A stretch of DNA of 64,000 bases from Flavobacterium hercynium (GTDB lineage Bacteria > Bacteroidota > Bacteroidia > Flavobacteriales > Flavobacteriaceae): NCBI RefSeq assembly GCF_002217285.1, contig NZ_MUGW01000025.1:62001-126000 (forward strand), given 5' to 3'. Position numbers and translations under genes: made by a program. Below the pieces are notes generated by a model. The model was not told the origin of the DNA. It made no database searches and was given only the letters and a program-made list of their open reading frames with translations. Positions 9,841 through 21,877 of this stretch are shown one piece after another; the first letter of the stretch is position 1, and each line of letters begins with the position of its first letter.

Positions 9841-12158
9841 TAATTAATAACGATTTCATCTACAAATAACCATGAAGATTCTCCTTTTGGGCTTTTCTTC
9901 AAATTAGAAGCGATTACTTTTACATATCGGGCGTTGCGTTTTTCAAAATTGATTTTAAAATCCTTTAATTCTGATGTTGCGTTTATCGCATACGGACGCA
10001 CTATTTTCCCTACTTGCTTGTAAGTAGTACCATCATTTGATACCAGAATTTTTATTTGTGTCGGGAAATTTACACCTGCGCCCTGACTTTCTAAAGTTCC
10101 CACTGATACTTGCTCAATAGCTTGTTCTGTTTCAAGATCAATTACAAGTTCCATATCATTTACCAGCCAGGCTTGCCATTGTCCGTCATGAAAATTCTTA
10201 GAACCTCTAATGGTATTTATCATTACAGGTCCATCGCCTTTATAGCTTTGGTTGTAAGGTGTTAGGTATTTTACTTTACGTCCAAATCCTTTATGAAAAA
10301 TAATAGTATCTGTAAATGTTTTTCCGATTGGTTTATCGTCCTGAAACAAAGAAGCTTTTAAAACTGTTGTTTCTTTAAACTCAATTGGAGTGGTGTATTT
10401 TATAGGATGATGATCGATGCTTTTATCACCTAACACATAACGAATATCCGGATTTGGAAACTCATTTTTCAACGTCAGGTTAATTTGCTTTTTATCTAAA
10501 TCAGCTGTTGCTGATGCAGTTACCAAATAAGCACTTTTAGCATAACCAATTCCTAAATTATCATAACGTCTTAATACCGATGTCAATCTTGCGGTAAAAT
10601 TTTCCCAGTTGCGGCTTTCTTTTGTACTCCATAAAACTTCTGATAAAGCAGCTAATCTTGGAAAAATCATGTATTCTGAATCTTTTGGACCTGCTAAATA
10701 CTCTGCCCATAAATTGGCCTGACCTCCCAAAATGTGCTTCGCTTGTTCCGGCGTCATTGTTGGCGCAACAGGATCAAATGCATATACTTTGTTTAATGGT
10801 GTGTAAGCATCAAAAGCTAAAGGTTCTTCATTTTGAGGGCCCTGATAAAAATTGAAATAACAATGAGATTCCGGTGTCATAATAACATCATGTCCTTTTA
10901 CAGCAGCTTCTTCACCAATTTTTTCACCTCTCCAGCACATTACTGTCGCGCTTGTATTCATACCTCCTTCAAGAATTTCATCCCATCCAATTACTTTTTT
11001 ACCTTTAGAATTGATGTATTTCTCCATTCTTTTTACAAAGTAACTCTGCAATTCATGAACGTCTTTTAACTTCAGATCTTTCATTCTTTTTTGGCAGTGC
11101 GGACATTTCTCCCAATTGGTTTTGGTTGCCTCATCTCCTCCAATGTGAATGTATTTTGATGGAAAAATAGTCATTACTTCATCTAATACATTTTGCAAAA
11201 ACTCAAACGTATTTTCTTTTCCTGCACAGTAAATGTCGGTAATAGGCCACAATCCGCCAGAAGGCACACCAATGCGCTGATCAAAACAAGCCAGTTCCGG
11301 ATAAGATGCAATGGCACTGCTTACGTGTGCCGGCATTTCAATTTCAGGAATTACTTCAATGTTTTTACTTGCTGCGTATTTTACGATTTCTTTTAATTCT
11401 TCCTGTGTCAAAAATCCTCCGTACGTTCCTTTTTCATCAGGATTCACAGTTAGTCTGGCATTCCAGCTTCTGTTTTCCTGATCAACTCTCCACGCACCAA
11501 CTTCGGTTAGTTTTGGGTATTTTTTTATTTCGATTCTCCATCCCTGATCGTCTACTAAATGCAAATGCAAAACGTTCATTTTATGCATTGCCAAACGATC
11601 TATAGTTTGCATCACATAGTTTTTATCAAAAAAGTGACGTGATAAATCGAGCATTAAACCTCTCCATTGAAAACGGGGCTGATCGTTGATTGTTACACTT
11701 GGAATTTCCCATTTTGCATGAGGTACTAAAGTGGGGCTCTCAATAGCTTCCGGTAATAATTGACGAATGCTTTCTAATGCATAAATAAAACCTGCATTTC
11801 CTTTTGCCGTAATCGTAATTACGTTTGTATTCACCTCTAAAACATAAGCTTCTTTAGCAAGATTTGCATCTGTTTTAAACTGTATAAAATTAGCCAGCGG
11901 AGCTTTAGTTGAAATTTCCGGACGAAATCCGCCAGCTTTTTCCAACTTGCTGATCAACGCTTCTGAAATTTCTTTTTGAGAATCGTTGGCTGCAACAAAA
12001 ACGGTATTTTTAGAAAACTCAAATGCTCCTAAATTAATGACAACCTGTGTTGGCTTCGGAATAATTTTAATATCTTTTTCGGTGTATACTTTTTGACTGT
12101 ACCCTGAACTAAATACCGCCAGGAAAAGTATAACAAGGAATGGTTTTAATATCTTCAT
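9840..12158 (-). CDS. GH20 beta-N-acetylhexosaminidase with C-terminal F5/8-type domain
   Basis: Exported exo-beta-N-acetylhexosaminidase that removes terminal GlcNAc or GalNAc by substrate-assisted catalysis. The 772-residue protein has a signal peptide (1-21, ends SGYSQ) and a GH20b N-terminal domain (about 30-155). The catalytic barrel (about 160-510) has the diagnostic Asp342-Glu343 pair in HIGGDEATKTNW. A HEPN/chitobiase-like region follows, then a C-terminal discoidin-like (F5/8 type C) module of about 140 residues that probably binds carbohydrate. The start is 6 bp after the stop of the GH2 beta-galactosidase gene. That order fits sequential removal of galactose and then GlcNAc from complex N-glycan antennae. 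Confidence 0.95.
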   Translation of the reverse strand: MKILKPFLVILFLAVFSSGYSQKVYTEKDIKIIPKPTQVVINLGAFEFSKNTVFVAANDSQKEISEALISKLEKAGGFRPEISTKAPLANFIQFKTDANLAKEAYVLEVNTNVITITAKGNAGFIYALESIRQLLPEAIESPTLVPHAKWEIPSVTINDQPRFQWRGLMLDLSRHFFDKNYVMQTIDRLAMHKMNVLHLHLVDDQGWRIEIKKYPKLTEVGAWRVDQENRSWNARLTVNPDEKGTYGGFLTQEELKEIVKYAASKNIEVIPEIEMPAHVSSAIASYPELACFDQRIGVPSGGLWPITDIYCAGKENTFEFLQNVLDEVMTIFPSKYIHIGGDEATKTNWEKCPHCQKRMKDLKLKDVHELQSYFVKRMEKYINSKGKKVIGWDEILEGGMNTSATVMCWRGEKIGEEAAVKGHDVIMTPESHCYFNFYQGPQNEEPLAFDAYTPLNKVYAFDPVAPTMTPEQAKHILGGQANLWAEYLAGPKDSEYMIFPRLAALSEVLWSTKESRNWENFTARLTSVLRRYDNLGIGYAKSAYLVTASATADLDKKQINLTLKNEFPNPDIRYVLGDKSIDHHPIKYTTPIEFKETTVLKASLFQDDKPIGKTFTDTIIFHKGFGRKVKYLTPYNQSYKGDGPVMINTIRGSKNFHDGQWQAWLVNDMELVIDLETEQAIEQVSVGTLESQGAGVNFPTQIKILVSNDGTTYKQVGKIVRPYAINATSELKDFKINFEKRNARYVKVIASNLKKSPKGESSWLFVDEIVIN

Positions 12159-12164
12159 ATTCTA

Positions 12165-15453
<3,289 letters not shown>

Positions 15454-15471
15454 GTAACAAAATTGTCATGT

Positions 15472-16488
15472 TTATTTGTCCCAGGTCATTTTAAATTTGG
15501 CATCTTCCATTCTGTGTCCTTTTTCGTCATCCGAAACGGCATAATTAAATCCCGATCTCAAACTATATCCTGCATGTTCGCCATTTTTGTTTAGAGCAAT
15601 AAAACCTACTTGCAGGTACTCCATATCTTTATGGTTTTTATGCTTGTTGTAAATACGTTCTGTAATTTCTTTACAGGCATCATAAGGCGATTTTCCCTGA
15701 CGCATTAATTCTACTACCATTGCACTTCCTGCGGTTCTGATTACGGCTTCGCCTAAACCTGTTGCAGCGGCAGCACCTACTTCGTTGTCAAGAAAAAGAC
15801 CCGCGCCGATGATTGGGGAGTCACCGACGCGACCATGCATCTTCCATGCAGCTCCACTTGTTGTGCAGCCACCGGCAAGATTGCCGTCTTCATCTAACAT
15901 TAGCATGCTTATAGTGTCATGGTTTTCAATATTTATTACGGGCTTATATTTTGAATCTTCCAGCCATTTCTTCCAGTCTTTTTCAGATTCCGGAGTCAGC
16001 AAATTTTCTTCTTTAAATCCTTCTGATAAAGCAAATTGTAATGCACCTTGTCCTGCCAGCATAACGTGAGGCGTATTTTGAAGCACTTTTTTTGCAACAG
16101 AAATTGGATGCATGATACCTTGTAAAAAACAAACTGAACCACAATTACTGTTATGATCCATGATACAGGCATCTAAAGTTACTTTCCCTTCGCGATCCGG
16201 ATATCCTCCATAACCAACACTGCGAACATTCGGATCTGCTTCAGGAATTTTCATACCGGCTTCGAGCGCATCTAAAGCTGATTTTCCTGCTTTTAATTGT
16301 TTCCATGTTTCCTGATTTGCAGGCAAACCGTGGTTCCAAGTTGAGATAACAACAGGTTTTTTTTGTTTTTTTAGCGGAATCTCTACTTCCTCTTCATTTG
16401 TTTTAGCAAAACCGCTATAGCCTAAAACAGAACTAATTGCAAGCGTTCCTAAGGTTGTTTTTTTTATAAAATCTCTTCTGTTTGACAT
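15472..16488 (-). CDS. Glycosylasparaginase (N4-(beta-N-acetylglucosaminyl)-L-asparaginase), Tat-exported
   Basis: Ntn-hydrolase that cleaves the amide bond between GlcNAc and asparagine, the last step of N-glycan dismantling. The 338-residue precursor begins with a twin-arginine signal (NRRDFIKK, then a short hydrophobic stretch ending near residue 28). The autoproteolytic site is His190-Asp191-Thr192 (ENHDTISM), so Thr192 would become the N-terminal nucleophile of the beta chain. The block GCTTSGAAWKMHGRVGDSPI matches the flavobacterial glycosylasparaginase family very closely, including the conserved GRVGDSP. It lies 62 bp downstream of the GH10-like lipoprotein gene. Tat export implies folding in the cytoplasm before transport, possibly with processing there. 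The assignment is strong; cleavage itself is inferred from the motif. Confidence 0.95.
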   Translation of the reverse strand: MSNRRDFIKKTTLGTLAISSVLGYSGFAKTNEEEVEIPLKKQKKPVVISTWNHGLPANQETWKQLKAGKSALDALEAGMKIPEADPNVRSVGYGGYPDREGKVTLDACIMDHNSNCGSVCFLQGIMHPISVAKKVLQNTPHVMLAGQGALQFALSEGFKEENLLTPESEKDWKKWLEDSKYKPVINIENHDTISMLMLDEDGNLAGGCTTSGAAWKMHGRVGDSPIIGAGLFLDNEVGAAAATGLGEAVIRTAGSAMVVELMRQGKSPYDACKEITERIYNKHKNHKDMEYLQVGFIALNKNGEHAGYSLRSGFNYAVSDDEKGHRMEDAKFKMTWDK

Positions 16489-16551
16489 AAACTTCGTTTT
16501 TTATTGAACATTTCCGAAGATAATGTTATTTTCAATACGTATTCCTTTCTT

Positions 16552-17652
16552 CTAGTTCAAGCTTGTTCTTAAGCTCTCCTTTGTTGATTTTATTGTTTTT
16601 AAATTATTGTCAGACAAGGCGTTTCCGTCAAAAAAAGTTACTCCTGTTGCACCATTTTCTTTTGCAAGTAAAATAGCTTCTCTTAATTCTTTATCTGACT
16701 TTAATCCCGGAATATAAATTCCTGTGTTTATTTTGGTTTGCTTTCCATCTAAATCAGATACACCTTGTTTTGTTGCATATCCAACCCAGTCAATTTCTTC
16801 ATCATAAAAACTGTGGTAAATCATTGGGTACACTTCATCAATATTCCATTTATCCCAACGCTGACGCACCATGTGATCTGCCATTTCCGGATAAGGAAAT
16901 ACGGCTGCCGTTAATTTTTTATTGTTTTTATGTGCAATTTTGTAAGCATCATCTACAACAGATTTGATGGCATTAAGTCTAAAATTTTTCCACTCCATAT
17001 CAATTGAAGTATTGTGGCTGTCTTTTGGACTTTTATGGTGGATTTTTTCAAACGCTTTAATACATTCATCACAATAACAAAAATCGAACTGAGGCAATTC
17101 TACATCCTGAACCAAATTGTATTTAGGCAATAAACTAATTGGCAAAAAGATGTCCGGGAAACGAATGTAATCTAAGTGAACGCTTTCTACACCCTTTACT
17201 TTTGCTAATCCTTCAACTAAACTCAAAACATGATCTCTTGATTCTTTTCTGGTTGGACATAACCATTGGTAATAATCTACATACGGACGATTATCAAAAC
17301 ATGATTTTCCTTCTTTACTCACCATATACCAATCCGGGTGTTTTAATGCAAGCGAATCGTCAGGTCTGTTCATTGCCATAATCCAGGCATGTACTTTTAA
17401 ACCTTCTTTTGTGGCAACAGGTACTAATCTTGACAAGAGTTTAGGATCTGTTTTTGTATTGATTAAAACTTCATCAATACCACCGTCTTTATATTTTTTA
17501 AACTCCTTTGCATAATCATCATCTGTTCTTTTGGCATCGGCAGTAATCCATACTCCAAATTTAAATGCCGTCTTTTCTTCTTTATTGGTACAGGAAACAA
17601 TAGTTAGCGCCAATAAAAAAAGTAATACTTTAGTTTGATATAATTTTACCAT
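16552..17652 (-). CDS. Lipoprotein of the GH10-like (GHL10/DUF187-type) TIM-barrel family
   Basis: Probable envelope glycoside hydrolase of unknown substrate. The 366-residue protein starts with a lipoprotein signal (lipobox LTIVSC, Cys21). A TIM-barrel-like sequence follows, containing the family-typical VHLDYIRFPD, where Asp and Arg probably lie at the active site. Further on are a Cys cluster (CYCDEC, about 195-200) and TFFDGNAL near the end. The gene overlaps the upstream CBM9-like gene by 23 bp in a different frame, so the two are probably translationally coupled and may act as a pair. The locus otherwise lacks a recognisable endo-beta-N-acetylglucosaminidase or PNGase, which makes this an interesting orphan. 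Assignment to a putative glycosyl hydrolase family is reasonable; the reaction is unknown. Confidence 0.8.
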   Translation of the reverse strand: MVKLYQTKVLLFLLALTIVSCTNKEEKTAFKFGVWITADAKRTDDDYAKEFKKYKDGGIDEVLINTKTDPKLLSRLVPVATKEGLKVHAWIMAMNRPDDSLALKHPDWYMVSKEGKSCFDNRPYVDYYQWLCPTRKESRDHVLSLVEGLAKVKGVESVHLDYIRFPDIFLPISLLPKYNLVQDVELPQFDFCYCDECIKAFEKIHHKSPKDSHNTSIDMEWKNFRLNAIKSVVDDAYKIAHKNNKKLTAAVFPYPEMADHMVRQRWDKWNIDEVYPMIYHSFYDEEIDWVGYATKQGVSDLDGKQTKINTGIYIPGLKSDKELREAILLAKENGATGVTFFDGNALSDNNLKTIKSTKESLRTSLN

Positions 17653-18697
17653 CTTGTTTAATAATTAATGTTTTGTTAGAAAAAGGACTTTTTACCGAAA
17701 TGTTATATCCTCCTGCATGATTTTCAAGTGTTGGTTTCAAAATTTTATTATCAACACTAATGCTTTCTTTAGTAAGGCTTGCTATTGATTTAGCCCAAAC
17801 TTTATGTTTTTCAAAATATTGCTTTTGTGCTCTGTACAAGCTATAGAGTTCCCATCTTACTTTTTCTTCTTGCGGAATTGTAAAAGTGTCTTTTCCTTCT
17901 TTTGAAGAAAAATAAACGTAACCCCACTTCTCCGGTTCATGCATGTTGATGACATCCATTGGTGACCAAACCCAATTGTACTCCGGTAAAAATTTTCCGT
18001 TAGCATCTTTTTTACGTTCGTAACTTCCATTGATTATGGTGTGCTCCCAATTAACTCTCGAAAAATTGACTCTCCAAAATTGGTCTGTAGGTACATTTTG
18101 TTCGTTATATGACTTCCTGTAAGCTGCCCACGGAATCGCCATTTCTAACACCCAGCCTTCATCTGTATCGGTTGGATTGTTTAATGTTCCTTTAATTTTT
18201 ACTGCAGATTTTAAACCTGTAATATTCCAGTCATTCAAAACTACATTGTCATTTTCTCTGTATGGCTTTGATAAAAATAGATCCCAAGCAGTGTTTAAGG
18301 CGTTTATTTCTAATTCGTAATAGTTAAAAGTATCACTGTCAGGATCTATAAAAACTTCAAAATCATTGTTGTAAAAAATAATAGTATCGCGTTGTTTTAG
18401 ATTTGCCCAAACGTGTGGCTCTTCCATTTTTGCCAAAATGTAAAAATTGGTTTCATCCCAAAGCATTTTAACCTTTGTTCCGTATTTTGGTTTTACATCA
18501 GTGGATATATCTTCAAAAAGATCTGTCCACGCTACTTTATTCCAGGAAGCATCGGCATCCTCTCCGTCAATTGTAATTGGAGTTGCGGTTTTTGCGGCTA
18601 CATACGTTTTAGGTGTAAGTTTACTCTTCGATTGTGAAAATCCCACTATCGAAACCAATCCTAAAGCAACTGTGATCCATTTATTTTTTAAACGCAT
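17630..18697 (-). CDS. CBM9-like carbohydrate-binding family protein, secreted
   Basis: Exported protein of the carbohydrate-binding family 9-like group found in Bacteroidota glycan loci. The 355 residues start with a signal peptide (1-21, ends VGFSQ). The region from about 38 to 270 looks like a CBM9/DOMON-like sandwich, with ITIDGEDADASWNKV, YELEINALNTAWDL and GWVLEMAIPW. The C-terminal 80 residues (KVRWELYSLYRAQKQYFEKH onward) recur in proteins of this type. No catalytic residues are recognised. It lies 7 bp after the GH130 gene and overlaps the start of the GH10-like lipoprotein gene. A role in holding or guiding substrate for the lipoprotein is inference. Confidence 0.82.
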   Translation of the reverse strand: MRLKNKWITVALGLVSIVGFSQSKSKLTPKTYVAAKTATPITIDGEDADASWNKVAWTDLFEDISTDVKPKYGTKVKMLWDETNFYILAKMEEPHVWANLKQRDTIIFYNNDFEVFIDPDSDTFNYYELEINALNTAWDLFLSKPYRENDNVVLNDWNITGLKSAVKIKGTLNNPTDTDEGWVLEMAIPWAAYRKSYNEQNVPTDQFWRVNFSRVNWEHTIINGSYERKKDANGKFLPEYNWVWSPMDVINMHEPEKWGYVYFSSKEGKDTFTIPQEEKVRWELYSLYRAQKQYFEKHKVWAKSIASLTKESISVDNKILKPTLENHAGGYNISVKSPFSNKTLIIKQDGKIISN

Positions 18698-18704
18698 GAT
18701 TTTT

Positions 18705-19670
18705 TTATAAACTATTATCTTTTGTAAATTGAATTACTTCACTTAATTTTCCAAATGCCATTGCAACAACAGTATCTGCTGCACCGTAATAAACGGCTAA
18801 TTTATCTTCTTTCTCATCATGCAAAGCTGCACATGGAAAAACAACATTTCCTACATCACCTACCTGCTCATAAATTTCTGCTGGTCCTAATAAATAAGGT
18901 TGTGTTCTGTATTTTACTTTATCCGGTGAATCTGTATCTAAAATAGCTGCTCCCATTGCGTAACGGAATCCGTTGCAGGTATTGATAACACCGTGGTATA
19001 ACATTAACCAGCCATCTTTTGTCAAAATTGGAATTGGTCCTGCTCCTACTTTAGTACATTGCCAAGCACTTTGCTCAAACGGACTTGGTTTCATTACTAA
19101 ACGGTGCTCTCCCCAATATTTCATATCCGGGCTGTAACTAATCCATATATCACCAAAAGGCGTGTGTCCGTTATCACTTGGACGGCTTAACATAGCGTAT
19201 TTACCGTTTATTTTTTGTGGAAACAAAACACCATTTCTGTTGAAAGGAAGGAATGCATTCTCACATTGAAAAAATTCTTTAAAATCAAATGTATACCCAA
19301 TTCCGATTGTTGGTCCGTTGTAACCGTTACACCATGTAATCCAGTAACGATCTTCGATGAAAACCACACGAGGATCATACTTGTAAGCCGATTCGATCAT
19401 CTCTGTATTACCAGATTGCATTACAATTGGTTCATGATTGATATCCCAATCGATCCCATTTTTACTGAAACCAGCAAAAATATTCATCTGAACTGCTTTG
19501 TTATCACATCTGAAAACACCTGCATATCCATCTTCAAAAGGAACAACAGCGCTGTTGAAAATACTGTTTGATGACGGTATAGCATAACGATCAATTATTG
19601 GATTATTAGAATATCTCCACATTACGTCGTTACTGTTTTCGGGTCTGTCTTGCCAAGGAATTGTACTCAT
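18705..19670 (-). CDS. GH130 beta-mannoside phosphorylase, cytoplasmic (likely Man-GlcNAc type)
   Basis: Family GH130 phosphorylase that uses phosphate to split beta-mannosides and release alpha-mannose-1-phosphate. The 321-residue protein has no signal peptide, so it acts in the cytoplasm. The five-bladed propeller shows [19 protein letters not shown] (about 38-56), the catalytic-region KYDPRV with Asp99 as the likely proton donor, and [20 protein letters not shown]. These features resemble the subfamily acting on beta-1,4-mannosyl-N-acetylglucosamine, the product left when the N-glycan core is trimmed. Gene context (glycosylasparaginase, two GH92, sodium symporter) supports that over mannan use. 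A cytoplasmic phosphorylase implies import of the Man-GlcNAc disaccharide, for which the symporter at 19891 is the nearest candidate. Confidence 0.9.
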   Translation of the reverse strand: MSTIPWQDRPENSNDVMWRYSNNPIIDRYAIPSSNSIFNSAVVPFEDGYAGVFRCDNKAVQMNIFAGFSKNGIDWDINHEPIVMQSGNTEMIESAYKYDPRVVFIEDRYWITWCNGYNGPTIGIGYTFDFKEFFQCENAFLPFNRNGVLFPQKINGKYAMLSRPSDNGHTPFGDIWISYSPDMKYWGEHRLVMKPSPFEQSAWQCTKVGAGPIPILTKDGWLMLYHGVINTCNGFRYAMGAAILDTDSPDKVKYRTQPYLLGPAEIYEQVGDVGNVVFPCAALHDEKEDKLAVYYGAADTVVAMAFGKLSEVIQFTKDNSL

Positions 19671-19681
19671 TATTTTTTATG

Positions 19682-19766
19682 TTTAATCGTTTATTGTTTG
19701 TTGTTGAACCGGTTAACTGTTGAATCGGTTAATCGTTTATTGTTTGTCGTTAAATCTTTTAATCGT
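19682..19766. repeat. Imperfect direct repeat, about 26 bp, two copies
   Basis: The string TTAATCGTTTATTGTTTG occurs at about 19683 and again at about 19727, each followed by a GTTRAA-like continuation. Short 7-8-bp GTT-rich units fill the space between. It is non-coding, between the GH130 start and the octanucleotide array. Confidence 0.6.
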
Positions 19767-19800
19767 TTTTTTTGAATTGCTTTTGGTTTAATAATCAAAT

Positions 19801-19888
19801 CTTTCAATCTTTCAATCTTTCAATCTTTCAATCTAATAATCCAAAAATCTAAAGATCTAACTATCTAATAATCTAAAGATCTAAAAAA
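19801..19888. repeat. Octanucleotide micro-array (CTNNNNAT type, 11 units)
   Basis: Eleven consecutive 8-bp units read CTTTCAAT (four times), CTAATAAT, CCAAAAAT, CTAAAGAT, CTAACTAT, CTAATAAT, CTAAAGAT and CTAAAAAA on the plus strand. The register is unbroken although the inner bases vary. It ends 2 bp before the stop of the symporter gene. Arrays of the same unit occur at 45383 and 46026, and in inverted orientation at 45275. Confidence 0.88.
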
Positions 19889-19890
19889 AA

Positions 19891-21768
19891 CTAATCCTCA
19901 ATCCTTCTCACCTTATCCAGCCACGTGAATTTAAGAATTGTTGTTGTCACTAAAAACACTATTAATGCTGTGATTGCTTTTGGATAATCTCTGATGATGA
20001 AAAATATTGGCAGCAAAATCATACTTGATTGCCATATAATTCCGATTACGCAATTTAGCATATCTTTATAAAAATCGTTGTTTTTTTCGAACGCTTGGTC
20101 TTCGGCTTTTAATGTTTTGTAAACCGGATTCCACCAGCCCCAAGGTCTTACGTTGGTGTAAAATGATCGTAGTACTTCCATATCAGTTGGTTTACTTAGG
20201 AATGTTCCTAACAAACAACCCAAAATAGAGAAACCAAATATTACCGGAAACAAATAGATTGCCTGCACTTCTGATAAATCATATAAGAATGATCCCGGCG
20301 TAAAATTCCCTTTGTTTTGTCCTAAAATAAATTGCAAAGAAGCTACAATTAATCCGGCAAACATTCCCCAGAAATAACCCCATCCGTTAAATCTCCACCA
20401 AATCCATTTTAAAAAGTTGGCTGCTACATAACCTCCGTATAAGGCACTTGTAATCCATAAAGTTAGGGAATTGATCGAATCTGCGAAGAATCCCATGAAA
20501 ACTCCTAAACCAACTACAAGGAAAGATGAAATCTGACTTACCTTAATATAATGCTCGTTTGTCGCTACGGGTTTGAAGTATTTTTTATAAATATCATTAA
20601 CTATATAAGCTGGTCCTGCATTTACAAAGGCAGAGAATCCAGACATAAATGCCGCTAACAAACCGGCTAATAAAATTCCTTTTATTCCAACAGGAATGTA
20701 CAGGTTCACTACTTTTGGCATTAACAATTCTAAGTCTGCTCCGGTTAAAGCTGCATTAGCATTTAGTTCCGGTGCCAGATTTACCAATGCGATAACCACA
20801 ATTCCTGTGATTAGTAAGTATCTTGGGATAAACAAAATCAAATTGGTAAAACCACTCATGTAGGCAGCTTCTTTTACCGATTTTGTAGAAAGAACTCTTT
20901 GTAAGTCATAGCTTGGTGTTGGTCCTGCAACGCTGGCAAAAAAACCTTTGAACAAAGTCATTCCGATAAAAGCACCAAACATTTTATAACCTTCTGAGTC
21001 TATCAGCCTGTTGAAATTTTGAAACTTGTCGCTCCACTGCGTTTCGAACTGCCAGCTAAAGAAAACGTTCTTCCATTCTTCTGTAATAACTGAATTGATC
21101 TGAAGATCAGTATAATTGATAAAAGCATAACCAGCAATTAGTACACCTGCAATAATCATAATTAAGTATTGCACCACTTCTGTCGCTACTACAGAAAACA
21201 TTCCGCCTTTAACGGTATAAATTGTCGTTAAAAATATGATGATCAAAGCATAAGAACGCTCAGATGTTAGTACAATTAAATCTCCGTAGTGAAGTGTTAA
21301 ATCCCAAGGAAGAATAATCGTTACAAATTTTCCAATTCCTTCAAAAAAGTAAGCGATAAAACCAATCGTAGAAATAATGGCAAAGATGGCTACAATAATA
21401 TGTGATGCTTTTCCTGCTCTGTCACTTCCAAAACGCGTTAAAATCCATTCTGAACCTGTCATTACTTTTGATCGCCTGATCCAGACCGCCAAGAACATCA
21501 TAACAAAAATCTGATTCCAAATAGGCCAAAGCCACATGAACATAAAGCTTTTAACACCATATAAAAACAGTACCCCAATCATCCAGGAAGTTCCTGAAAC
21601 ATCAAACATTCCTGATCCGTTACTCAATCCTAAAAAATACCATTTGATTGTTTTTCCACCTAGAAAATAATCATCCAGTCCTTTTGATGCTTTTCTGGAA
21701 ATCCAGATTCCTATTCCTACTGAGAGGAGAATATAGGCTACGATTATCGATACGTCAATTATATCCAT
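19891..21768 (-). CDS. Sodium/solute symporter (SSS family), probable sugar uptake
   Basis: Inner-membrane transporter of the sodium:solute symporter family (LeuT fold), 625 residues with about 14 hydrophobic segments starting at residues 6-25. Family hallmarks include the WYFLGLSNGSGMFDVSGTSW region around the first repeat and the GGMFSVVATEVVQY segment. It is longer than minimal SSS proteins and ends in a charged cytoplasmic tail (LDKVRRIED). In Bacteroidota glycan loci such transporters move mono- or disaccharides released in the periplasm. Here the neighbouring cytoplasmic GH130 enzyme makes Man-GlcNAc a plausible cargo, but GlcNAc or mannose are equally possible. It lies 108 bp downstream of the GH92 gene and 220 bp (repeat-filled) upstream of GH130. 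Confidence 0.92.
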   Translation of the reverse strand: MDIIDVSIIVAYILLSVGIGIWISRKASKGLDDYFLGGKTIKWYFLGLSNGSGMFDVSGTSWMIGVLFLYGVKSFMFMWLWPIWNQIFVMMFLAVWIRRSKVMTGSEWILTRFGSDRAGKASHIIVAIFAIISTIGFIAYFFEGIGKFVTIILPWDLTLHYGDLIVLTSERSYALIIIFLTTIYTVKGGMFSVVATEVVQYLIMIIAGVLIAGYAFINYTDLQINSVITEEWKNVFFSWQFETQWSDKFQNFNRLIDSEGYKMFGAFIGMTLFKGFFASVAGPTPSYDLQRVLSTKSVKEAAYMSGFTNLILFIPRYLLITGIVVIALVNLAPELNANAALTGADLELLMPKVVNLYIPVGIKGILLAGLLAAFMSGFSAFVNAGPAYIVNDIYKKYFKPVATNEHYIKVSQISSFLVVGLGVFMGFFADSINSLTLWITSALYGGYVAANFLKWIWWRFNGWGYFWGMFAGLIVASLQFILGQNKGNFTPGSFLYDLSEVQAIYLFPVIFGFSILGCLLGTFLSKPTDMEVLRSFYTNVRPWGWWNPVYKTLKAEDQAFEKNNDFYKDMLNCVIGIIWQSSMILLPIFFIIRDYPKAITALIVFLVTTTILKFTWLDKVRRIED

Positions 21769-21877
21769 TAAATTATATTTATTTGTTAGTTAGTTACTTT
21801 TTTTTGTTAGTTGTTGGTTTACGGTTTGTAGTTTATAATTCTTTATGAACACTATAAACCGAATACTGTAAACTTGC

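Noticed and set aside
19801..19888. CRISPR-like array
   Set aside because: The units are 8 bp with no spacers and no cas genes are present.
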